Below are positions 26,401 to 33,226 of a DNA stretch of 40,000 bases, in pieces. Made by a program: the position numbers and the translations under genes. Under the pieces are notes generated by a model. It had not been told where the DNA came from and searched no databases. It saw nothing but the letters and a program-made list of their open reading frames with translations. Source of the DNA: Symbiodinium natans (Eukaryota; Sar; Dinophyceae; Suessiales; Symbiodiniaceae); contig CAJNDS010002546.1 of NCBI GenBank assembly GCA_905221605.1, positions 925,544 through 965,543 of the forward strand, written 5' to 3'. Within the stretch, counting starts at the first letter, position 1; each line of letters opens with the position of its first letter.

Positions 26401-29400
26401 CATTTGCAGTCACAGAAAGGCGAGTGGGAACCCTGGCGGCTAGAGGAGTGGGGCGCCTTGTTTGGGACGCTCGCAGAGCCACGCTGGCCTTGGGCTTTCG
26501 TGCGGGCTGACATGTGCCAGTTCGCGCGGGCCAGTGGCCGCGGGAACCTCGTTGAGAGCGGGGCCCTGTGGCTCGCCGATTTCAGCTTAGAATCGGTAGG
26601 TTTGAGGTGTAGTAGGCCGGATGCGCTAGGCGCAGTGCGGCACAAGCACGTTGAGCGCGCGCAATCCGACTACAACCTCATAGGGGCGGCTTTCTGCGCC
26701 TCGCTCCAGGACCTTGGTCTGAGGGGCGCAGAAGAGCTGTGCACCGCTGCAGTTGAAAGCTTTCCAGCGACTGCGGGTGCAGATAGCGCCGCGGCTGCGC
26801 CACAGCCCTCTCCAGTCGTTCCCCTCCCGGACGTGCGGTCGGGCGAGGACCTCACGCCAGCAGAGCGTGCGGAGCTGGATAAGGAGGTGGATAAGTATGC
26901 CGCGGAGAAGGAAGCGTTTTGGCGGACCAAGGCGGACGCCAAGGACTGGGATTCCGTCCGGGCTGACCTTGAGGTCTATGCTCTTGCGGGCGAGAAGGTC
27001 GCGGAGGATCCTAGGCGCACCGAGGCCTATAGAGACCTCGTATGGTCGGGTTTGAAGATCGAGCCTGGACCAACCAGACCCGGGCTGACCGATGCTGATA
27101 TCGCAGCCGTCAGGGAGGTCATACGGCGAAAGGCCGCTGGGTTCTGGGTGGAGGACACCACCAGGACCACGGTCAGGAAGTTCGCCCATGACTGCATCCC
27201 CACCGGGCCGCCGGTCTCGTCCCAGCCTCACAGTCTGAGGGGCGAGTCCGCGCAATGGGTCGACGACAAGCTTGAAGAAGAATGCAAGCGGGGTCAGTTG
27301 ATCCGCGGCAGCTCGGCTTGGGGATCTGCGCCGTTTCCGACCAAGGAAATGCCCAGCTACAAGCGGCATAGGAAGCGACGCTTGGTGGTTGACTACCGCC
27401 GTGTGAATGCCCGAATTAAGCGCTCCACGTACTATTGTCGGCGGGGCAGCGATGTGCTCGCCGCCGCAGTAGGTTCGGTTTGGTATACCTTCGTGGATGC
27501 GGTTAGTGGGTTTAATCAGATTAGGAACACCAAGCGAGCTCGCGAGGTGTTGGCCATTGTGGCAAGATCAGGGAAATACCTCCCTGTCGGCCTTACCTTT
27601 GGCCCGATTAACGGCCCAGATGATTTCAACTTTGTGGTTGATAGGGCCTATGCCCCCGGCAGAGGTAGGCGCCTTAAGTATACTAAGGAGTGGATTGCCT
27701 ACGTGGATGATCTTACTGTTAGGACGGGTAGGGTCATTGATGGGCAGTTTTTCACTGATGCCCAAGCCGAGGGGGCGGTGCGCGAAGCGTGCGCCAAGGG
27801 GGCAGTCGCGGCTCCGCAGAGCGCGTCGTCTGCTCTTGAAGCCTTAGGCGTTCGCGGTGCGCACAACACCAAGCGCGCGAACCATGACGCGGCGCGCTCA
27901 GACCAGAATCACCCCACGCGCGTTCTGATGCTCAGGATGTTGGGGCTGTTCGGGTGTTTCTGTGTTCAGGGCGGGTGTTTTTGGGGCGGGCCGTTTCCCA
28001 GGTCGCCGGTCTGCGGGCAGAAGGATTTTTCGTCGTTCGTCGCGTGCAGCTTCGTTCGTTTGTCCCGCAGCCAGTGTTTAGGAAGCAGGCCTAGAGGTTC
28101 GGTCCAAGGTCGAAGCAGAAGCCGTAGAAGCCCTAAAGCCCAGACCTTAAGGAAAGTCCCCAAACCCCCGCCGCAGCGGTTCAAGTGTGTCGTAGAGCCT
28201 AGGGTAGGTAGTCCCTCCCCGCGTTCGTGCCTGTGCACTGCGCCCCGCTGCGGGTCGCGACCAGACCGCGCGGGAGCGACCGATCGGTCGCCCGGACCTT
28301 CGTGGTCAACCACAAGGCCCCGCTGCGGGCCGTGCCCTGGCCGCGCGGGAGCGGCTGCCTACCACTACTGCACACCGGCCCCTTGCAGCGGGCCGTGTCC
28401 TGGCCGCTCAAGGGCGCGTCAGGTTTTCCTCGCCCATCGGAGGTCCAGCAAAGCCGCGGGCCTCAGTGCCGCGATGGGTGGAGGAGGGTCGAAGGGCAGG
28501 GGCAAGAGCAAGAGCCCAGGCCCTAAGGGCCGGAAGGGCCCGCCCACGATAGACGACGTGCAGCGCCTGCTAGTCCGATGCATGCGGCACGGCGAAGGTG
28601 GCTGCAGAGGCCGGTTCGGTCCGGGCGGCCTCTACCCGGTTGATGAGTTGATCGAACAACTCGGGATCACCATCAACCAGTACAACCAGGCGGTCGCGCA
28701 CGACGCCAACCAGCGGAAACCGAGGTTGGACACCTCGCACGCTGGTTTCCTTCGTGCCTTCCAAGGCCACTCTGCCGATTGCGGCCATCCGATGGGGTTC
28801 ATGATGGAGGGCCTAAGTGAGACGGCCATCGACGACCTCATCCGTCAGTATGGCCCGGCTATGTGGCACGGCACGGACCTGCATGTCGTGCCAAGCCTGT
28901 TGCAGAACGGCCTGATCCCCGGCGGCGGGCCGGGAGGCCGCCTCGGGGTGCACTACGTCCTAGGACACTGCCCCACGCAGTGGGAGGACGGAAGGCGCGG
29001 GTTCCGCCGCGGATCGACTTGCATAGTCGAGGTCCGACTGGCGGTCCTGCGGGACGCCGGAGTGCCCATCTATGCAGGAGCGGATGGGGTGGCCCTCACT
29101 GGCCAGATTAGGGCCACCGGCATTTCCCGCATCTGGGCACTCCCCAGAACCTCGCCTGTCTACTCAGACTTGATAGCTGAGTTGGAAGTGGATAGGTTGG
29201 TCCTGCGTGTCGACCTAAAGAGTTTAGGCGACTCCAGTGCGGGCCCCAACCCGCCGTTGGGGCGAGGACCGAAACTGGGCACGGTCCAAGCGTCCCAAGC
29301 TGCTGCGGCCAGCAGTGGCGCGGCGAGCTCCTCGACGGTTGTGCTGGCCCCTGCGGGTCGTCATGGCCACGGGGGCCGCCCAACCTGTTACCCCTCCTAA
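23386..29400 (+). CDS. ORF3: Pol part 2, integrase, MTase-like domain, RT fingers/palm, Tpt1-like domain
   Basis: 1979 aa from the ATG at 23461 (numbering used here). The frame is open from 23386 with protein-like sequence (LTIQQWAVGFRTTPKDAP), suggesting -1 entry from ORF2. Order: integrase zinc finger and DD35E core (about 300-540; D387, D447, E483), a GPWRVLEV C-terminal module, a basic/acidic linker with a possible small reader domain, a degenerate cytosine-methyltransferase-like region (about 867-1085), then RT fingers and palm (about 1240-1440; D1346, YVDD at 1414-1417). Next is a low-complexity stretch of about 200 residues that does not look selected, and finally a Tpt1/KptA-like domain with its own ATG at 28474. 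Finding the first half of RT after integrase, with its second half in ORF2, is highly unusual. Confidence 0.88.
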   Translation, partial: VLTIQQWAVGFRTTPKDAPVPTAYGMLSGKIWKKGHSMKLSLGSQHKDLSKWGDVKPYWTTWVVREDGAVVAGHNCSPLDAVQGDIVVHWSSVVNWHGHRHVVNEQCEVLWRSKGKEVALDPSFGKLIALVGRVTQVIGWRATGEASDPRGSTRQASRVLAQFSASNEGVEGHWTAGAISRGKNANECKLKGRVLAFMGEEHKGPAVVLELVSHSPILCIWDHSSTKVKVEFKGGVPSLSLAAGEDENRREQLAVEARDAANISEFRVTGSLRTAWYEGQRRDPSLAGSIRKPEPPMVISGDGLLEREVTLRTGQTVVVPVVPNGAAGANGVTWRRACYNSVHCGVLGAHRSAEVTIKLLERAVWWPDLEKDVRTWVAKCLACIKGRSRPTKVEARAVKCGAETCWQEVSVDCEGPNREDREGHRYSLTYFDCLSHAVLLEPMRSLTHAEVRRAFVRCVLRSRTIPSLIRSDRGPEFKNALMAELSAMLGTEWRFSAPLRPCELGANERVHQEVQKVLGAVVRQVGASLSEAWSDWLVVAEYVIDNTPGPHGYTPRDLERSWSLALPLEKDVLRDALQFEPISDWARSQFKQFSELAAAVREHWTRSSEARAKLANRHRRTVDLKPGDRVVWNAPRARSEGAGRVPWKPGLTGPWRVLEVKGHRLTLEPVSMESGGTSSARRGPMEAHAEDCILVPADADGAESREPVVFEDDGTGGDDLSRPSLGQQVQGDAKQVEFTLTRRGRDFVLRLGDRIAYRGVGGGPKVCRLGRVTQVDAARAQVGVHRYLPDASGVRVKWRLAYIAEDGALTLSEGTRPAHEAVSVKEIISKIDLNRDGVLAAASARKLDKGAYSLQDRTLERASRAGTSVLSIQEALADLLVAEPRALQPRASPESGAVESWFRQYFLGGVADVLEVAWGDAVVSDAARRHGYRVVPAFVQGKQAYGITWNLAAEEHLEAISGAVLRTEPKVLVIGLEGKNVPRALLQLVARRAQERTRAGAHVALHLQSQKGEWEPWRLEEWGALFGTLAEPRWPWAFVRADMCQFARASGRGNLVESGALWLADFSLESVGLRCSRPDALGAVRHKHVERAQSDYNLIGAAFCASLQDLGLRGAEELCTAAVESFPATAGADSAAAAPQPSPVVPLPDVRSGEDLTPAERAELDKEVDKYAAEKEAFWRTKADAKDWDSVRADLEVYALAGEKVAEDPRRTEAYRDLVWSGLKIEPGPTRPGLTDADIAAVREVIRRKAAGFWVEDTTRTTVRKFAHDCIPTGPPVSSQPHSLRGESAQWVDDKLEEECKRGQLIRGSSAWGSAPFPTKEMPSYKRHRKRRLVVDYRRVNARIKRSTYYCRRGSDVLAAAVGSVWYTFVDAVSGFNQIRNTKRAREVLAIVARSGKYLPVGLTFGPINGPDDFNFVVDRAYAPGRGRRLKYTKEWIAYVDDLTVRTGRVIDGQFFTDAQAEGAVREACAKGAVAAPQSASSALEALGVRGAHNTKRANHDAARSDQNHPTRVLMLRMLGLFGCFCVQGGCFWGGPFPRSPVCGQKDFSSFVACSFVRLSRSQCLGSRPRGSVQGRSRSRRSPKAQTLRKVPKPPPQRFKCVVEPRVGSPSPRSCLCTAPRCGSRPDRAGATDRSPGPSWSTTRPRCGPCPGRAGAAAYHYCTPAPCSGPCPGRSRARQVFLAHRRSSKAAGLSAAMGGGGSKGRGKSKSPGPKGRKGPPTIDDVQRLLVRCMRHGEGGCRGRFGPGGLYPVDELIEQLGITINQYNQAVAHDANQRKPRLDTSHAGFLRAFQGHSADCGHPMGFMMEGLSETAIDDLIRQYGPAMWHGTDLHVVPSLLQNGLIPGGGPGGRLGVHYVLGHCPTQWEDGRRGFRRGSTCIVEVRLAVLRDAGVPIYAGADGVALTGQIRATGISRIWALPRTSPVYSDLIAELEVDRLVLRVDLKSLGDSSAGPNPPLGRGPKLGTVQASQAAAASSGAASSSTVVLAPAGRHGHGGRPTCYPS
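24340..25400 (+). other. Integrase (HHCC finger, DD35E core, GPY/F-like tail)
   Basis: Inserts the cDNA. The zinc-finger part has His pairs (VHCGVLGAHR) and KCLACIK. The core has SVDCEGP (D387), RSDRGPEF (D447) and ANERVHQE (E483). The spacing is D-x59-D-x35-E, exactly the retroviral/gypsy DD35E arrangement. LTGPWRVLEV near 25336 stands where the GPY/F module of gypsy integrases is found. Confidence 0.92.
26057..26720 (+). other. Degenerate cytosine-methyltransferase-like (Rossmann) domain
   Basis: DVLEVAWGDAVVSDAARRHGY resembles the EVFSG..R.S.A....G SAM-binding start of C5-methyltransferase-like domains, and ITWNL, KVLVIGLEG and WAFVRADMCQF fit later conserved strands. I recall similar retroelement-associated domains in dinoflagellate polyproteins. 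The catalytic Pro-Cys position appears replaced (GLEGKN), so catalysis is doubtful. It lies between integrase and the RT N-terminal part. Confidence 0.45.
27160..27860 (+). other. RT N-terminal part (fingers and palm, to YVDD)
   Basis: Motifs in gypsy order: QLIRGSSAWGSAPF (fingers), RLVVDYRRVN, WYTFVDAVSGFNQI with D1346, the GLTFGPINGPDDFNFVVD primer-grip region (normally FGL.NAP..F), and IAYVDDLTVRTG with D1416 and D1417. Similarity stops about 40 residues after YVDD, and no FLGH or FLG..NY motif follows. The three catalytic aspartates are intact, but the polymerase would need the thumb/connection from ORF2. Confidence 0.88.
27880..28473 (+). other. Low-complexity spacer with GC-rich repeats inside ORF3
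   Basis: Open in frame but translated as Cys/Arg/Ser/Pro-rich sequence without domain character. 28240-28440 holds about three degenerate copies of a GC-rich unit containing CGCTGCGGGCCGTGCC (peptide PCPGRAGA). A related GCTGCGGACCGTGTCC is in the 3' untranslated region near 33446. Probably a non-coding spacer that happens to be open, perhaps a leader for the downstream Tpt1-like frame. Confidence 0.5.
28474..29400 (+). CDS. Tpt1/KptA-like RNA 2'-phosphotransferase domain (3' end of ORF3)
   Basis: Tpt1 transfers an internal RNA 2'-phosphate to NAD+, the last step of fungal/plant-type tRNA splicing. Numbered from the internal ATG: a basic Gly/Lys leader (1-24), VRCMRHG with R38-H39 (Tpt1 Arg-His motif), GGLYPVDELIEQL, then FLRAFQGHS with R94 (Tpt1 RA.QGHS). 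Next come WHGTD (131-135), LLQNGLIPGG...GVHYVLG (GL..HVHL), RRGSTCIVEV with R178/R179 as candidates for the last catalytic Arg, and AGADGVALTG (NGV.LT). The Arg-His-Arg-Arg tetrad therefore appears kept, and the size (about 230 residues plus tail) is normal. It could be made as part of ORF3 or from its own trans-spliced mRNA. I know of no LTR element described with this domain. Confidence 0.8.
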   Translation: MGGGGSKGRGKSKSPGPKGRKGPPTIDDVQRLLVRCMRHGEGGCRGRFGPGGLYPVDELIEQLGITINQYNQAVAHDANQRKPRLDTSHAGFLRAFQGHSADCGHPMGFMMEGLSETAIDDLIRQYGPAMWHGTDLHVVPSLLQNGLIPGGGPGGRLGVHYVLGHCPTQWEDGRRGFRRGSTCIVEVRLAVLRDAGVPIYAGADGVALTGQIRATGISRIWALPRTSPVYSDLIAELEVDRLVLRVDLKSLGDSSAGPNPPLGRGPKLGTVQASQAAAASSGAASSSTVVLAPAGRHGHGGRPTCYPS

Positions 29401-32400
29401 GGCCGCGCCTAAGGCCAAAGGGCGTCCTCTAGGGACTCCTAGGACTTCGATCGTGCCAGCGAAGCCCAAGGTGTACCCTAGGCGCAACATCCCGGGCCCC
29501 AATGTCCTCGAGCCCGAGGACTCGCTCGAGGAAGAGGCAGCCCAAGAAGCTGAAGGTGTCGAGGAAGATAGTTCCAGCTCGGATCTTCCCGACACGCGGG
29601 CGCCTCCAGCCGCGGTCAAAGTGAAGGAGGACGAGGAGCCCGCAAGTGGGGCCAATGCCGAGAGCACAGAGGAAGGAGTCCTCGTGCTCGGCCAGTCTGT
29701 GGTCACCAGCGCGAAGGAATACCTCGCGCGGTCCGAAGCTCTCCTTAGAGCGCAGAAGCTCCAGTCGAGAATACTGGAGGTTGCGGGAACGGCGATGGTG
29801 AAGCTGGAGAAGATCACCAAGCGTGAGGAGTCCCTCAAAACGCTGCGCCGAGAGGGAGAGAGTCGGGCGGCCGGGGAAGGCGCCGACGGGGAAGAGGTGT
29901 CTGACGATGGTCAGGACGCCCCCGGGGCTGCGGGGTCGAGCACTTCCGCCAGGCCTTCGGGAGGCGGGACCGCCCAGTCCGCCGCGGCCTCAGAGGAGCC
30001 TCGCCCCAACGCTGACGGCCACTACGGATGTTCGGCTCCGGGATGCGGGCTAGCCTTTGAGTCGCTGGTGCAGTACCACTTGCATCAGGCGGCCTGCCAT
30101 GGCGCCTCTCTTCCGCCCAACCTGGGGATCAGCCCCTCCGCACCTCTTGACCCTTTTCGTCAGGACTGGCGGGGACGGCTGTTCCGCCGAGGAAAGGACG
30201 GCGGGTATGGGGAGGTGCCCATGCTCCGAGTGATTAGGTACCACAAAGCCAACGGGTACGATCACTCGAGAGTCCCGCTCCTGAGGCGAGGGGACCGAAT
30301 CCAGCTTGAGGATGGATCGCACCACATCTATGGTGGTAGCCATCCGCCGGGGTGGCTTCGCGACGACCCCGAGCTGGACCCCCCTGGTGCTCCAGAGGGA
30401 AGCGATGGAGGGTCCACGCCCAAGAGCGAGCCCACGGAGGAGGCCGAGCCCGAGCCTCCGCGGAAGGCCGCTCCGCGCGGGCGGGCCCTCGAGCCGCCGA
30501 AGGGCGACGTCCAGCGACGCCTGGCCGAGCGTCGCTCCAAGCGAGATTACTCGCCGGACCTGGTGACGCCTCTTGACGATCTCCATGCCAAGGAGATCGA
30601 CTCCTTCTTCGCGGGCGACCCAGCCGCGGATAGCCTTGACGTCATTTTGATGCGCGCCGAGGTTCGCACTGAGTCCCACCTCAAAGTTGGCCGGGAGGAG
30701 GAAGAGCCCCTGGTCAAGGAGGAGCAGGAGGAGGAGGCTGAGGTCGTCAAGGACGAGGAGGTCTCGGTTGAGATGGAGGCTGCCACCGCGGATGAGGCGG
30801 ACGAGGTCGCCCTCCCAGCCAACCGAGCCTACGTCGAAGGCCGCTTTTACCCCTACGGCAGCTGGCGGTGCTTCTTCTGCGAAGCCATCAACCCGGTTAC
30901 CGAGGACCAGTGCCTCACCACGCACGCGGGCGGCCCGAACGCGGGCGCCCCGTGCGACGGCCGATGGATCAATGGGATCGACATCGGGTGGTGGGAGGTG
31001 GATCCCCAAACCGCGCCGGAGCAATGGCGGCGGAGGTTTTCTGCCGAAGAGCTTGAAGACCAACAAGCGCGGGCAGATGCCGCGAGGCTCCTCAGCGATG
31101 AGGAACTCGCTGAAGCCCTCCAGGCGGCCGAGGAGGCGCAGGCGGCCGAGCGCGCCAAGAAGCGGGAGCGGCGCCAGGCGGAGAAGGCGGAGCGCGATGA
31201 TCACATCAGCGAAGCGCTCCGCATAGCAGGGTGGCAGTGCCCTAACTGCTATGAATGGAACCTTTCATTCAGGCAGCTGTGCTTTAGGTGCAGCACACCC
31301 CTCCGCTTGGCAGAGGTCGTGTCCCGCGGGATCCCGGATCCGCGGCGCGGCGAACAGAGGGACTCGGGCTCCGAGAGCAGCCAGGATGAGCTGGAGTACG
31401 AGATCCTTCTGGCCAATCGCGCGATGGATCAGGAAACGATCCAGCCTCTTCTTAGAAGCAAACACAAGAAGAGGGGCGGCAAGAGACGTCGCGAGGAGGC
31501 GACGCACGGCAAGGGCCGCGACCCTTGGGGTGCTTGGGCAGACGCCCGTGGCAAGGGCCAGGGCAAGCCGAAGGGCAGAGGCAAGTCCGATGCCAAGGGC
31601 AAGCCCAAGGGGAGGGGCAAGTACGCCTGGGGCGCTTTCGCCGCGGGCATTGTTGCCGCGCTCCAACCCCGCCCAAGCACAAGCTGGGTCCCAGCTTTCC
31701 CGTGCGGGTCGGCCCGGCCGCCGCCGAGTGTTCCGCTTCCGCCGCGGACCCCCTTTTTCCTGGGTCGCGGGCTCCTCAATCGGTTGATGCACGCCCTCAA
31801 CGGGAACATCAACGGCTGGTGGGGCCTGGCGGCTGCAGCGTCGGCGCCGATTGCCTTGCAGTTGCACCGCGGGGTTGTGCATGTTGTCGAAGACTCCATG
31901 CACGCGGTTGCAACGGTTTCGGCCGACGTTGTTGAGGAAATCGGCCATGGGGCTAGGCGGACCGTGTGGGTCGCCGGAACAGCCATCACTCTGGTAGTAG
32001 TGATCTTGCGCGGTGCTGTTCTGTGGTACGTGAGTCGTGCCGTTGCCAATCGCATCGCGCATTTGCGACACGGCAACACCGCGGCCCCTGAGGCGCGGCT
32101 GTCTCAGCTCCTTGGCTCCGAAGCGACGTTTGAGGTCGCGAGCTCCAAGAAAGGGGTGACCCATAAGGTTTGGGTGCATCTCAAGGAGGAGACAGCTGCC
32201 TGTGGCTGTCGTGCTTACCTGGCAGAAGGACGCTGCGGGCATTGCGATGCCGCAATGGACACCGCTCGTTCCTTAGGGTTTTTGCACGCGGCCCAGCGAG
32301 GCGCGGGTCCTGCGCTCACAGACTCCATTCGGAGTACCGCCTCCGATGCCCTAGCTAAGGGTAAGGTGGTGTTGGGTTTGGGGAACAGTGAAGGGTGTTT

Positions 32401-33226
32401 CTCCCAACTCGCGGCCAAGAGCCGCGGGCTCTCCTGCTTTCAGGGGCTCGCGGGTCGTGACCTGGCCGCGGCCCCAGCAGATGGAGCGAGCGCAGCCCAC
32501 GCACAGTCCGGCTCCGTGCAACGTGCCGCCACTGCCACTGTGGCGCGCACACCCAGCCGGAGGAACAAGGGCCCAGCCCCCGCTAGGAGTTCTCCAGTCA
32601 AAGAAGCGGAATTCCTTGCGGGCGGGCCATACATTCAGGCCGCCCAAACGCTGCTTGGGTCTGGAGCAGCAGAGGATGTGATCTACATCCGGGCTTACAG
32701 CTTAGATTGCCCATCCTGCATCGAGGCAATCGAAGCGTCGCTTGGCAAGGGCGCAAGCGTTCGGATTGTCGCCGACATGGGACAATGCCACCGCACCAAG
32801 CTTCAGTGGCAAGCGCTGAAACGCTTGGCGGCCGCAGGTGCCGAGGTGAAGGTGGGTTGCGGCACATCCTTGCGCGACGCCTATGCTCGCGACGGCCGCG
32901 GGGCTAAGGTAGGCACCGGGATTCAAGGGCTGCACCATGCCAAAGCCCTTTGCCTACTGCGGCCTGACGGCGCGGTGGTGCTGATTGGGAGCCTCAATTT
33001 TACCACAAGCAGCAAAGCCAATGCGGAGGCAGGGCTTAAGCTTGAGGTCCCCAAGACGCACCCTGTCGCGCAGTCCTACGTCGAGGATTTCCAGAGGGTG
33101 TCGGCTGAGGCGTTCTCCCTCGATGAGGCGGTTGCAAGGCGCCCTCAGTTGGAGCGAGCCAGTAGCTCCAACGTTGCTGGCAACGCCACTCGTGCCCCCA
33201 ACACTGCTCCACAGGGTATCGAGTAG
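29363..33226 (+). CDS. ORF4: multi-zinc-finger, SWIM and PLD-domain protein
   Basis: About 1287 aa from the ATG at 29363, overlapping the end of ORF3 by 38 bases in the +1 frame (the frame opens earlier, at 29237). N-terminus is acidic and disordered. C2H2 finger C223/C228/H241/H246. RanBP2-like fingers: one irregular near 30864 (WRCFFCEAINP) and one canonical at W624 (C626, C629, N633, C640, C643). An Ala/Glu/Arg coiled coil lies between them. A basic KGKG/KGRGK tract follows, then hydrophobic helices (AGTAITLVVVILRGAVLWYV, about 31975-32035), a SWIM finger (C947, C949, C958, H960), and a C-terminal phospholipase-D-type domain (about 1080-1260). It occupies the position of an accessory or env-like gene. 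The fingers suggest RNA or DNA binding. Not a known retroelement protein to me. Confidence 0.85.
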   Translation: MATGAAQPVTPPKAAPKAKGRPLGTPRTSIVPAKPKVYPRRNIPGPNVLEPEDSLEEEAAQEAEGVEEDSSSSDLPDTRAPPAAVKVKEDEEPASGANAESTEEGVLVLGQSVVTSAKEYLARSEALLRAQKLQSRILEVAGTAMVKLEKITKREESLKTLRREGESRAAGEGADGEEVSDDGQDAPGAAGSSTSARPSGGGTAQSAAASEEPRPNADGHYGCSAPGCGLAFESLVQYHLHQAACHGASLPPNLGISPSAPLDPFRQDWRGRLFRRGKDGGYGEVPMLRVIRYHKANGYDHSRVPLLRRGDRIQLEDGSHHIYGGSHPPGWLRDDPELDPPGAPEGSDGGSTPKSEPTEEAEPEPPRKAAPRGRALEPPKGDVQRRLAERRSKRDYSPDLVTPLDDLHAKEIDSFFAGDPAADSLDVILMRAEVRTESHLKVGREEEEPLVKEEQEEEAEVVKDEEVSVEMEAATADEADEVALPANRAYVEGRFYPYGSWRCFFCEAINPVTEDQCLTTHAGGPNAGAPCDGRWINGIDIGWWEVDPQTAPEQWRRRFSAEELEDQQARADAARLLSDEELAEALQAAEEAQAAERAKKRERRQAEKAERDDHISEALRIAGWQCPNCYEWNLSFRQLCFRCSTPLRLAEVVSRGIPDPRRGEQRDSGSESSQDELEYEILLANRAMDQETIQPLLRSKHKKRGGKRRREEATHGKGRDPWGAWADARGKGQGKPKGRGKSDAKGKPKGRGKYAWGAFAAGIVAALQPRPSTSWVPAFPCGSARPPPSVPLPPRTPFFLGRGLLNRLMHALNGNINGWWGLAAAASAPIALQLHRGVVHVVEDSMHAVATVSADVVEEIGHGARRTVWVAGTAITLVVVILRGAVLWYVSRAVANRIAHLRHGNTAAPEARLSQLLGSEATFEVASSKKGVTHKVWVHLKEETAACGCRAYLAEGRCGHCDAAMDTARSLGFLHAAQRGAGPALTDSIRSTASDALAKGKVVLGLGNSEGCFSQLAAKSRGLSCFQGLAGRDLAAAPADGASAAHAQSGSVQRAATATVARTPSRRNKGPAPARSSPVKEAEFLAGGPYIQAAQTLLGSGAAEDVIYIRAYSLDCPSCIEAIEASLGKGASVRIVADMGQCHRTKLQWQALKRLAAAGAEVKVGCGTSLRDAYARDGRGAKVGTGIQGLHHAKALCLLRPDGAVVLIGSLNFTTSSKANAEAGLKLEVPKTHPVAQSYVEDFQRVSAEAFSLDEAVARRPQLERASSSNVAGNATRAPNTAPQGIE
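30020..30100 (+). other. C2H2 zinc finger in ORF4
   Basis: C-x4-C-x12-H-x4-H (C223, C228, H241, H246) with the hydrophobic Phe/Leu spacing of a classical finger. Likely nucleic-acid binding. Confidence 0.75.
31229..31300 (+). other. RanBP2-type zinc finger in ORF4
   Basis: W-x-C-x2-C-x3-N-x6-C-x2-C from W624 matches the RanBP2/NZF pattern exactly. These fingers bind single-stranded RNA or ubiquitin. A looser relative lies at about 30864-30960. Confidence 0.75.
32168..32280 (+). other. SWIM zinc finger in ORF4
   Basis: C-x-C-x8-C-x-H (C947, C949, C958, H960) after a VWVHLKEE strand, the standard SWIM layout. SWIM fingers occur in MULE/FAR1-type transposases and in recombination proteins. Confidence 0.75.
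32608..33075 (+). other. Phospholipase-D/Nuc-like (HKD) nuclease domain in ORF4
   Basis: HHAKALCLLRPDGAVVLIG followed by SLNFT gives H1192-x-K1194-x7-D-x6-G-S-x-N, the single HKD motif of Nuc/Zucchini/MitoPLD-type enzymes (GSLNWT in many). Upstream strands IYIRAYSLDCPSCIEAI and ASVRIVADMG fit the PLD fold, and SKANAEAGL is the usual following segment. A single HKD implies an obligate dimer. Likely an endonuclease acting on RNA or DNA, with phosphodiesterase activity on lipid a less likely alternative. Confidence 0.8.

Noticed and set aside
28227-28473. CRISPR-like or structured repeat array
   Set aside because: Only about three degenerate GC-rich units with unequal spacing in a eukaryotic retroelement; there are no regular spacers.
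30050-31204. 384-codon minus-strand frame opposite ORF4
   Set aside because: Mirror of a GC-rich coding frame. ORF4 has recognisable fingers in this interval and the minus frame has only Leu/Arg-rich composition.
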